DNA of 64,000 nt, taken from NCBI GenBank assembly GCA_050181835.1, contig JBFXCU010000004.1:62001-126000 (forward strand). The letters are read 5' to 3'. The position numbers and the translations under genes are program-made. Every line of letters starts with the position of its first letter. Within the stretch, counting starts at the first letter, position 1. Source of the DNA: CAILZL01 sp050181835. Lineage in GTDB: Bacteria; Pseudomonadota; Gammaproteobacteria; Steroidobacterales; Steroidobacteraceae. Below the pieces are notes generated by a model. That model was not told the origin of the DNA and did not search any database. It saw only the letters and a list, made by a program, of their open reading frames with translations. Positions 8,773 through 16,766 of this stretch are shown in pieces.

Positions 8773-11700
8773 ATGGTGCGTTTCTTTATTGACCGACCCA
8801 TTTTTGCTTGGGTCATCGCGCTAACGATTATGTTGGCGGGGGTGCTGGCTATTGGTAGTTTGCCGGTATCGCAATATCCAGACATCGCACCACCAGCAAT
8901 CAATATTTCCGCGTCTTATCCCGGTGCGTCGGCTAAAACCATCGAGGATTCAGTTACACAGGTCATTGAGCAATCAATGCAGGGTATTGATGGGCTTAGT
9001 TACATCAGTTCCAATAGTGATTCGTTGGGACAGGCGTCGATCACACTAACCTTTGCTGCCACTACCGATCCTGATGTTGCGCAGATTCAGGTGCAAAACA
9101 AGTTGCAACGAGCCATTGCTCGATTGCCCGCTGAAGTGCAAGCCCAAGGTGTAACGGTCACCAAGGCCACAAATGATTTTTTGCTGATTGTTGGTTTGTA
9201 TTCTGATGATGGTTCCAAAAGCCAGATCGACCTGGGCGATTATGGCGTATCGAATGTGCAGGATGTACTGGCGCGGGTGGACGGGGTGGGCGAGGTGATA
9301 TCGTTTGGTGCCCCGTATGCAATGCGTATCTGGCTGGACCCGGACAAACTTGATAACTATAAGCTGGTGCCTGCTGACGTCAGAAGCGCGTTGATGGCAC
9401 AAAATACGCAGGTGTCCGCCGGCCAGCTGGGAGCATTGCCGTCCGTTGCCGGGCAGCAGCTCAATGCCACCATCAACGCGCAGGGTCGATTGCAGACGCC
9501 CGAACAGTTTGGCGCCATTTTATTGCGCACCGATACCAATGGCGCGGTGGTACGTCTACGTGACGTGGCACGGATTGAAATTGGTTGGGAGAGTTATGAG
9601 CGAGTCGTGACCTTTGGTGATTTGCCTGCCAGTGGCGTTGCCGTGCGTCTGGCGGTGGGCGCCAATGCACTGGCAACCGCTGAGCGCGTAAAAGCCAAAG
9701 TTGCTGAACTGGAAACTTACTTCCCCAGTGGTATCAAGGCGATGATCCCATTTGATACGTCGCCTTTCGTGCGCGCGTCGATCAAAGAGGTTGTGAAAAC
9801 ATTGTTGGAAGCCATCGTGTTGGTGTTTCTGGTGATGTATCTGTTCCTGCAGAGTTGGCGCGCCACACTGATTCCTACCATTGCCGTGCCAGTGGTATTG
9901 CTTGGCACGTTTGGTGTGCTGGCCGTATTTGGGTATTCGATCAACATGCTCACCATGTTTGCCACGGTGTTGGCCATTGGTTTGTTGGTGGATGATGCCA
10001 TCGTGGTAGTTGAGAATGTTGAGCGCCTCATGCATGAGGAGCATCTATCGCCGCTTGCTGCAACTCGCAAGTCGATGCAGCAAATAACTGGGGCGCTGGT
10101 CGGTATCGCATTGGTGTTGTCAGCGGTGTTCGTACCGATGGCCTTCTTTAGTGGTTCCGCCGGGGTGATCTACCGGCAGTTTTCAGTAACGATTGTTTCG
10201 GCGATGGTGTTGTCAGTACTGGTGGCGCTGATTCTGACGCCCGCACTGTGTGCCACACTGCTCAAGCCGATTACAGTAGATGAACGCAAGAAAACCAATG
10301 GGTTTTTCCACTGGTTTAATGACAGCTTTGCACGCGGTCAACATGCTTATCAGACAATAGTCGGTCGTTTGATTGCACGTAGTGGCCGTATTTTGATTAT
10401 TTACGCGCTGCTGACGGCGGCAATGGCAGTGGCGTTCGTGGCACTACCCAAGTCGTTCTTGCCCGATGAAGATCAGGGCACGTTAAGGACGATGGTGCAG
10501 TTGCCACCGGGCGCGACGCAGGAACGGGCCGTAAAGGTAGTGCGACAAATTCAGGCCTATTACCAAACTAATGAACAAGCAAATCTCGACAAGGTATTCG
10601 GTCTCAATGGTTTCAATCCCATCGGCGTCGGTCAGAATCAGGCAATGGTGTTTGTGCGCCTGAAAGACTGGGAGGAGCGCAGCGGCGTAGAAAACCGTGT
10701 CAACGCCATTGTTGCGCGGGCTAATCGTTCGCTAGCACAAATTCGTGACGCCACTATCTTTACCGTCGTGCCACCGGCAGTTAGGGGACTTGGTATTTCC
10801 TCGGGGTTTGACATGCAGTTACTGGATCGTGGCGGGTTAGGCCACGATGCCTTGATACAGGCACGGAATCAGTTGCTGGGCATGGCAGCCAAAGATCCCA
10901 CCTTGGCCGCAGTGCGAGCTAATGGCCAGGAGGATACGCCGCAGTTACAGCTGGATATCGATATGGAAAAAGCTACTGCTTTGGGCTTGTCGATTGCTGA
11001 TATCAATAATGTGCTCAGTACCGCCTGGGGTGGTAGCTACGTTAACGATTTCATTGATCGTGGCCGTGTCAAAAAAGTGTATCTGCAAGGTGAGGCTGGT
11101 GCCCGTATGCAGCCAGAAGACATTGCTAAATGGCGCGCACGCAATAGCCAAGGTGAGATGGTGCCGCTATCGACTTTTGTTAGTGCACATTGGGTTTATG
11201 GTGCCACCAAGCTGGAGCGTTATAATGGTCTGGGTTCGGTTGCGATTGCCGGCACGGCTGCCTCTGGCAAGAGCACCGGTCAAGCCATGACAGCCATGGA
11301 AAAGCTGGTAGCGACCTTGCCAGCGGGCATTGGCTTTGCGTGGAGTGGTGCGTCGGCGGAGGAACTTGCGGCGGGTTCGCAAGCACCAGCCTTGTATGTG
11401 TTGTCGGCGCTGGTGGTGTTCCTGAGTCTGGCGGCGCTATATGAAAGTTGGTCGATTCCCTTCGCGGTGATGTTGGTGGTGCCGTTGGGAGTACTGGGGG
11501 CCGTGTTAGTAACGCTGTCACGTGGACTGAGTAATGATGTTTACTTTCAAGTGGGAATGTTGACGACGATTGGTTTATCAGCAAAAAACGCGATTCTGAT
11601 CGTTGAGTTTGCCAAGGAGTCGTATGCCAATGGCAGTGATTTGATTGACGCTACACTTGAAGCGGTGCGGCTGCGGCTGCGGCCTATTTTGATGACCTCG

Positions 11701-11886
11701 TTGGCGTTCGTGTTTGGTGTGGCACCATTGGCGCTGTCGAGTGGACCCGGCTCCGGTGCCCAGAACGCGATCGGAACCGGCGTGCTGGGTGGCATGTTGT
11801 TCGCTACTGCACTGGGTATTTTCTTTGTGCCAGTGTTTTTCGTGGTGGTGTATCGGCTATTCCCCGGTAAACGTGCCGCCCAATAA
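8773..11886 (+). CDS. RND multidrug efflux pump, AcrB/MexB (HAE1) family
   Basis: The 1037 residues fit the HAE1 family (about 1030-1050). It has two repeats of one plus five membrane helices and large periplasmic loops. The proton-relay aspartates are seen in LLVDDAIVVVENVERLM (TM4) and the lysine in LSAKNAILIVEFAKES (TM10). The QYPDIAPPAI stretch near the N-terminus is typical of the family. A strong AAAGGGG ribosome site lies before the ATG. It forms an operon with the adaptor; the outer-membrane channel is probably encoded elsewhere, as happens with shared TolC homologues. Confidence 0.95.
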   Translation: MVRFFIDRPIFAWVIALTIMLAGVLAIGSLPVSQYPDIAPPAINISASYPGASAKTIEDSVTQVIEQSMQGIDGLSYISSNSDSLGQASITLTFAATTDPDVAQIQVQNKLQRAIARLPAEVQAQGVTVTKATNDFLLIVGLYSDDGSKSQIDLGDYGVSNVQDVLARVDGVGEVISFGAPYAMRIWLDPDKLDNYKLVPADVRSALMAQNTQVSAGQLGALPSVAGQQLNATINAQGRLQTPEQFGAILLRTDTNGAVVRLRDVARIEIGWESYERVVTFGDLPASGVAVRLAVGANALATAERVKAKVAELETYFPSGIKAMIPFDTSPFVRASIKEVVKTLLEAIVLVFLVMYLFLQSWRATLIPTIAVPVVLLGTFGVLAVFGYSINMLTMFATVLAIGLLVDDAIVVVENVERLMHEEHLSPLAATRKSMQQITGALVGIALVLSAVFVPMAFFSGSAGVIYRQFSVTIVSAMVLSVLVALILTPALCATLLKPITVDERKKTNGFFHWFNDSFARGQHAYQTIVGRLIARSGRILIIYALLTAAMAVAFVALPKSFLPDEDQGTLRTMVQLPPGATQERAVKVVRQIQAYYQTNEQANLDKVFGLNGFNPIGVGQNQAMVFVRLKDWEERSGVENRVNAIVARANRSLAQIRDATIFTVVPPAVRGLGISSGFDMQLLDRGGLGHDALIQARNQLLGMAAKDPTLAAVRANGQEDTPQLQLDIDMEKATALGLSIADINNVLSTAWGGSYVNDFIDRGRVKKVYLQGEAGARMQPEDIAKWRARNSQGEMVPLSTFVSAHWVYGATKLERYNGLGSVAIAGTAASGKSTGQAMTAMEKLVATLPAGIGFAWSGASAEELAAGSQAPALYVLSALVVFLSLAALYESWSIPFAVMLVVPLGVLGAVLVTLSRGLSNDVYFQVGMLTTIGLSAKNAILIVEFAKESYANGSDLIDATLEAVRLRLRPILMTSLAFVFGVAPLALSSGPGSGAQNAIGTGVLGGMLFATALGIFFVPVFFVVVYRLFPGKRAAQ

Positions 11887-11907
11887 CTTTCAGGTCTAAC
11901 GGGCGGC
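11875..11907. terminator. Possible stem-loop between convergent genes
   Basis: A 7-bp perfect GC-rich stem (11875-11881 with 11901-11907, 19-base loop) spans the end of the RND pump gene and the end of the DUF2007 gene, which converge here. There is no T-run, so a terminator role is weak. Confidence 0.3.
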
Positions 11908-11909
11908 GA

Positions 11910-12149
11910 TCAATATTCGTCGTCCTGTATCGCAAGCTCGCCGCGATCGTAGGCATCCAGCAATGACTTGGCAGCTACTTGATCCGGTTCGTTCACCATG
12001 ATGGACAGATGACCCATGGCGGGTAATTCCCCCATTGCACCCTGTAGACCAGCACCTTGCAGGAACACTTCGATACCATACTGTTGCAATAAGCCGGTCA
12101 GCAATTGTGCTTCGATGTAGCTGCTGCCGCGAAATACTGAGATCAACAT
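11910..12149 (-). CDS. DUF2007-type putative signal-transducing protein
   Basis: This 79-residue protein matches the DUF2007 pattern: a start like MLISVFRGSSYIEAQLLTGL, then GIEVFLQGAGLQGAMGELP, and a C-terminal helix with VNEPDQVAAKSLLDAYD and acidic end. I use the ATG at 12149, which starts right at the conserved domain and has GGAGA just upstream; an earlier in-frame Met at 12206 would add 19 non-conserved residues. The family resembles GlnB-like ferredoxin folds, and its function is not established. Monocistronic, convergent with the RND operon. Confidence 0.8.
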   Translation of the reverse strand: MLISVFRGSSYIEAQLLTGLLQQYGIEVFLQGAGLQGAMGELPAMGHLSIMVNEPDQVAAKSLLDAYDRGELAIQDDEY

Positions 12150-12327
12150 CGTCTCCGGTCCGGTGTGATTGCAAGGGTTTAAAGGTTTAGTTGAGTTATA
12201 CAGCATCAGGCATCAGGGAATTGCGTTCAGGCTTCTTTCCTGGCTCTTCTTTCGCGAACGGGGGAGTCGGCGAAAGTCGACTTTTTCTGATTCGTTCTGG
12301 CGGTTGCCTATAAGCAAAGTAGCTGCG

Positions 12328-12444
12328 AGTAGCGCACGCTACTGACCAAAGCGCGCATCCTCCCGGTTCCGGGAGAGAGACAGAGGTAGGGTAATCTTCT
12401 TATACTTACACCCTTAGGTCGGTGTGAACCGGCCCACACCGACC
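12328..12444 (+). promoter_or_regulatory. Three successive hairpins in the icd leader
   Basis: Three perfect inverted repeats lie upstream of icd: 12328-12334 with 12337-12343 (7 bp, 2-base loop), 12360-12366 with 12369-12375 (7 bp, loop TT), and 12417-12426 with 12435-12444 (10 bp, 8-base loop). The last ends 11 bases before the AAAGGA ribosome site at 12455. They are not followed by T-runs. They could be an mRNA leader structure, a binding site or dispersed palindromes; no known riboswitch is recognised. Confidence 0.5.
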
Positions 12445-12465
12445 CGACCAGCCCAAAGGAAAGCC

Positions 12466-14685
12466 ATGACCGCAAAGATTATTTATACCCTGACCGACGA
12501 AGCTCCGGCACTGGCCACTTACTCGTTTTTGCCGATTGTTCAGGCCTTTACGCAGGCTGCGTCGATTGCAGTGGAAACCCGTGATATCTCGCTGGCGGGC
12601 CGTATTCTGGCCAACTTTACTGAAGCGCTGAAGCCGGAACAACGGCAGAAAGACGATCTGGCCGAACTGGGTGACCTGGCCAAAACGCCCGAAGCCAATA
12701 TCATCAAGCTACCCAATATCAGTGCTTCGGTGCCGCAATTAAAGGCCGCCATCAAGGAGTTGCAGGGGCAGGGTTACGCCGTGCCGGATTTTCCTGAAGA
12801 TCCAAAAACCGACGCGGAAAAGCAGATCAAGGCTCGCTACGCCAAGGTCTCCGGTTCAGCAGTGAATCCGGTGCTGCGTGAAGGCAACTCCGACCGTCGT
12901 GTCGCCAAGGCGGTGAAACAGTATGCCAAAAAGCATCCGCATTCCATGGGTGCATGGACTGCTGACTCCAAAACTCATGTGGCGCACATGAGTAGCGGTG
13001 ATTTCTATGCCAACGAACAGTCTGCATTGATAGGCAAGGCTGGTACGGTGCGGGTCGAGTTCACGCCGCAGCAGGGTAGCGCAACTGTATTGAAGGAAGT
13101 GAAAGTGCAGGCAGATGAACTCATCGCCACCACTTTCCTCAGTGCCAGCAAATTGCGTGAGTTCTACTCTGCACAGATCGCCGATGCCAAAGCTACCGGC
13201 ATCCTGCTGTCGCTGCACCTTAAAGCCACCATGATGAAGGTGTCCGACCCCATTCTGTTCGGTCACGCGGTCAGCGTGTATTACGCGGATGTGTTTGCTA
13301 AACACGCAGCCGTGTTCAAACAGCTGGGCATTAATCCGCGCAATGGCATTGGCGATGCGTATACCAAGATCAAGACCTTGCCCGCTGCACAGCAAGCGGA
13401 GATCGAAGCTGATCTAAAGGCTGTTTACAGCACGCGACCAGCATTGGCGATGGTGGATTCCGACAAGGGCATTACCAATCTGCATGTGCCCAGCGATGTT
13501 ATTATCGATGCATCCATGCCTGCTGCAATCCGTACCTCAGGACGCATGTGGGGTACCGACGGCAAGTTGCATGACATGAAAGCGATGATTCCCGATCGCT
13601 GCTATGCCGGTATCTATCAAGCGACGATTGATGACTGCAAGCAACATGGTGCCTACGACGTGACCAGTATGGGTAGCGTCAGCAATGTGGGCTTGATGGC
13701 GCAGGCTGCGGAAGAATACGGCTCGCACGACAAGACCTTTGAGATCGCCTCAGCAGGGGTGGTGAAAGTGATTGATGCAGAAGGCAAGGTGCTGACTCAG
13801 CATGATGTGCAGCAGGGTGATATATGGCGCATGTGCCAGACCAAGGATGTCGCGATTCGCGACTGGGTCAAGCTGGCGGTGAACCGTGCTCGTGCCACCG
13901 GCGTTACCACTATCTTCTGGCTGGATGAACAACGCGCCTATGATCGCAATGTGATCACCAAGGTAAATACTTACCTGAAGGATCACGACACCAAGGGTCT
14001 GGATATTCGCGTGTTGTCGCCAGTAGAGGCCATCAAGGTTTCGTTTCAACGCATTCGTCAAGGCAAGGACAGTATCTCGGTCACAGGCAATGTGTTGCGT
14101 GATTACCTGACTGATTTGTTCCCCATTCTCGAACTCGGTACCAGCGCCAAGATGTTGTCCATTGTTCCTTTATTGGCCGGTGGTGGCATGTACGAAACTG
14201 GCGCGGGTGGTTCAGCGCCCAAGCATGTACAACAGTTCCTCGAAGAAAATTATTTGCGTTGGGATTCACTCGGTGAGTTCCTTGCTTTGCAGGTTTCCAT
14301 CGAAGACATGGCGGCGAAAACCGGCAACACCAAAGCTGCCGTGCTTGCTGAAGCATTGGACACGGCCAACGGTCTTTTCCTCGACAATGATAAATCACCG
14401 GCGCGTAAAGTCGGGCAGATCGACAACCGTGGTAGTCACTTCTATCTGGCGCTGTACTGGGCGAAAACATTGGCCGCACAAACCAAGGACGCTGCTTTGC
14501 AAACGCAATTCAAACCCATTGCTGAAGCGTTGACAGCTAACGAAGCCAAGATCGTTGCTGAAATGATTGACGCGCAGGGTAAGTCGCAGGAGATTGGTGG
14601 TTACTACCATCCCGTACCCGCCAAGTGTTCGGCGGCCATGCGACCTAGTGCAACGTTGAATGCGGTGCTGGCGAGCATCAAGTAG
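12466..14685 (+). CDS. icd: Isocitrate dehydrogenase, NADP-dependent, monomeric type
   Basis: The 739-residue protein matches the monomeric (IDH II) family of about 740 residues, unrelated in length to the 416-residue dimeric form. It begins KIIYTLTDEAPALATYS and carries the family segment IKLPNISASVPQLKAAI and the SMGSVSNVGLMAQ region. I start at ATG 12466, where AAAGGA (12455-12460) gives normal spacing; an in-frame Met at 12424 would fall inside the leader hairpin. The enzyme makes 2-oxoglutarate and NADPH in the TCA cycle. A clear terminator follows. The gene is monocistronic. Confidence 0.94.
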   Translation: MTAKIIYTLTDEAPALATYSFLPIVQAFTQAASIAVETRDISLAGRILANFTEALKPEQRQKDDLAELGDLAKTPEANIIKLPNISASVPQLKAAIKELQGQGYAVPDFPEDPKTDAEKQIKARYAKVSGSAVNPVLREGNSDRRVAKAVKQYAKKHPHSMGAWTADSKTHVAHMSSGDFYANEQSALIGKAGTVRVEFTPQQGSATVLKEVKVQADELIATTFLSASKLREFYSAQIADAKATGILLSLHLKATMMKVSDPILFGHAVSVYYADVFAKHAAVFKQLGINPRNGIGDAYTKIKTLPAAQQAEIEADLKAVYSTRPALAMVDSDKGITNLHVPSDVIIDASMPAAIRTSGRMWGTDGKLHDMKAMIPDRCYAGIYQATIDDCKQHGAYDVTSMGSVSNVGLMAQAAEEYGSHDKTFEIASAGVVKVIDAEGKVLTQHDVQQGDIWRMCQTKDVAIRDWVKLAVNRARATGVTTIFWLDEQRAYDRNVITKVNTYLKDHDTKGLDIRVLSPVEAIKVSFQRIRQGKDSISVTGNVLRDYLTDLFPILELGTSAKMLSIVPLLAGGGMYETGAGGSAPKHVQQFLEENYLRWDSLGEFLALQVSIEDMAAKTGNTKAAVLAEALDTANGLFLDNDKSPARKVGQIDNRGSHFYLALYWAKTLAAQTKDAALQTQFKPIAEALTANEAKIVAEMIDAQGKSQEIGGYYHPVPAKCSAAMRPSATLNAVLASIK

Positions 14686-14702
14686 GGAAAGAAGATAAAA
14701 AT

Positions 14703-14728
14703 CCCGATGTGAAAACATCGGGCTTTTT
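14703..14728 (+). terminator. Intrinsic terminator of icd
   Basis: A perfect 8-bp stem (14703-14710 with 14715-14722) closes a GAAA tetraloop and is followed by CTTTTT. This is a textbook Rho-independent terminator 17 bases after the icd stop. Confidence 0.9.
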
Positions 14729-14799
14729 CACAGCCTTGATGAACAAGTGGCCAATACACAGAAGTACAGCCCGAAATGAGCTTCAGGGGTAGTGCATGC

Positions 14800-15291
14800 C
14801 TATATCTCGTGCGTTCCTTTAATTACTTGCAGAATCTGCGTACAACCGTCTTCAAGTAAATCGAGCACATGTTCAAAGCCTTCCGGTCCACCGTAGTAGG
14901 GATCGGGCACTTCGTTATCTCGGTGCGTCACACAGTACTCACAAAATAGTTTGATCTTGTGACGATTTTGTTCTGTGGCCAAAGTTTGTAGCTCGCGATA
15001 ATTGTCATCATCCATGGCCAGAATCAAATCAAAAAGACTGAGATCGACGCGGGTTACTTGTCGTGCTTTGCCGGTCATTGGCAGGCCGCGTTTTTGACCT
15101 GCGGCGTGCATGCGTGAGTCGGGTGAAGCGCCGCTGTGATAGCCAAGAGTGCCCGCTGAATCACAGCGCACTTGGTCAGCTAGCCCTGCGTCTTGTAGTA
15201 GTTTGCGCATGACGTTTTCACCTGCGGGAGAGCGACAAATGTTACCCATACAGATGAACAAGATAGACGAGAGTGGGGTGAGACGATTCAT
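14800..15291 (-). CDS. Low-molecular-weight protein tyrosine phosphatase
   Basis: From the ATG at 15291 the protein has 163 residues. The P-loop CMGNICRSP shows the C-x5-R signature (C14, R20). The general-acid loop reads VPDPYYGGPEGFEHVLDL with the DPYY motif. Members hydrolyse phosphotyrosine; some control exopolysaccharide kinases, but no wzc-like kinase is nearby. Upstream in-frame starts (a Met at 15327 and a TTG at 15357) precede the conserved fold and have no strong ribosome site. The gene is convergent with icd. Confidence 0.9.
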   Translation of the reverse strand: MNRLTPLSSILFICMGNICRSPAGENVMRKLLQDAGLADQVRCDSAGTLGYHSGASPDSRMHAAGQKRGLPMTGKARQVTRVDLSLFDLILAMDDDNYRELQTLATEQNRHKIKLFCEYCVTHRDNEVPDPYYGGPEGFEHVLDLLEDGCTQILQVIKGTHEI

Positions 15292-15419
15292 GGTGACTGG
15301 CAATACCGTTGGGCTATGGGGCTCCATTTGCGTCTTGCTGTGATCGCTCAACTGCAATCGATGGCAAACGACGGCATCAAGACATGAAATAGCTCAAGCT
15401 CAGCATGTATTACCTCTGG

Positions 15420-16505
15420 CTAGCCGCGCGCCAAAAACTTGCCTTTGAGAAAACTGAACAACCCCATAACACTCACGCTCGCTATCAGTATGCCACTGAT
15501 AGTTAATAATAACTTGTAAAACAGATTGTTGAATCGCCCCGTATGCAGAGGATATCCAGTGTTTATGATACGTTCAGAAATATGCTGCGCCTGCGCATCT
15601 ATTCGGATGTCCATCTGCCCGCCCGCAGCATCAAAGTAAACCTTGCTGAGTCCTTGTGGATTTAGTTCGCCAGACTGTTGCAAACCAATAATTCGATACG
15701 GTGAAAATGCATTGGATGTTTGCGCCGAGCGGATCATGGAGTTCGGGAAAGCATTCAGAGAACGTTGCATTACCGGTAGCCATTCGGCAGAACTACCGCC
15801 CGACACATTGTCGAGATGGTCGGTAAAATCCATGCTGTAGTCTTCACCACGAAATGGCTCAAGTAACAGTTTTTGTGATTGCTCTGGGAACGCCAGGGTA
15901 ACGCCGGTGACCAAAGTTAATAGCAACGGCACGGCTTCGATGATGCCGATATTGCGATGCGCTTTCAGCAACTGTGGGCGAGCTGTGCTTTTCGGCAGCA
16001 CCCCCTGACTAAAGCCGCGTCGCAGCGGCCAGAACGTCAGCAGACCGGCAAATAACAGTACGATCATGGCCAGCGCTGCGCAACCTAGGAGAGTCAAGCC
16101 CCAATTGCCCAACAAAAGACGATGATGCAGATCGTATAACCACTCCTCCCAACGTTCATTCAATACCCACTGAGCGACGACGACGCCTTCAGTGTCCAAA
16201 TACGCATAGCGCGTATCGGAGAGGGTGACTTTGGTTAGGGGAAATTCTGCGCTGGCAAACTCGATGAGGAGGATTTCATTTTGGTTGAATTGCGCTTCGA
16301 CCTTACTCGCGATGCGAGCTAGTGCTTCGGGAGTGGGCGTGAAGGTGACGCGTGCTTGTGGAATCGTAAGATGGAGATAGTCCTGCTTCCAGACCAGTAG
16401 CGTACCAGTCACACTGACAAGTAGCATCAATAGCGCCAGCGTCGCTCCGCCCCATGCATGGATGCTGTGCGAAAAAAGGAACAGCGTTTTTTTCATGTTT
16501 ATCAT
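15420..16505 (-). CDS. PepSY-associated transmembrane protein
   Basis: This 361-residue inner-membrane protein has about four membrane segments: near residues 15-37, two flanking the long periplasmic loops near 140-165 and 190-212, and one before the C-terminus (LLLTISGILIASVSVMGLF). HSIHAWGGATLALLMLLVSVTGTLLVWK near the start and YPLHTGRFNNLFYKLLLT near the end are typical of the PepSY_TM family, which occurs beside siderophore receptors and metal-reducing systems. It lies upstream of the copper genes with a 261-base gap. Ferric or cupric reductase-like function is only a guess. Confidence 0.8.
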   Translation of the reverse strand: MINMKKTLFLFSHSIHAWGGATLALLMLLVSVTGTLLVWKQDYLHLTIPQARVTFTPTPEALARIASKVEAQFNQNEILLIEFASAEFPLTKVTLSDTRYAYLDTEGVVVAQWVLNERWEEWLYDLHHRLLLGNWGLTLLGCAALAMIVLLFAGLLTFWPLRRGFSQGVLPKSTARPQLLKAHRNIGIIEAVPLLLTLVTGVTLAFPEQSQKLLLEPFRGEDYSMDFTDHLDNVSGGSSAEWLPVMQRSLNAFPNSMIRSAQTSNAFSPYRIIGLQQSGELNPQGLSKVYFDAAGGQMDIRIDAQAQHISERIINTGYPLHTGRFNNLFYKLLLTISGILIASVSVMGLFSFLKGKFLARG

Positions 16506-16766
16506 TTAATCTGAATGCGGAGCTATGCAATGTCGATGTCAGTTGACGAGCCTTGCATACGCGTACCAAACGATATGACGTAGAAATCAACAACATCGAA
16601 AGCAATGGCGCGGTAGTCACGGCATGAACTGTAATTATTATATGGCAGCGTGTTCGCCGAGCAACTCACAATATGAAGACGAGCAGTCTTTCCGCTTGCA
16701 TAGATTGCAATCTCTGTTTTTTTTTGCTGTATCTATAGCCATATCTCTATGTAATACACAGGATGG

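Noticed and set aside
9556..10044. 162-codon minus-strand frame inside the RND pump
   Set aside because: Shadow of the plus-strand pump gene; no family resemblance and no ribosome site.
12856..13395. 179-codon minus-strand frame inside icd
   Set aside because: Fully covered by the strongly conserved icd gene; the His/Cys-rich composition is that of an antisense frame.
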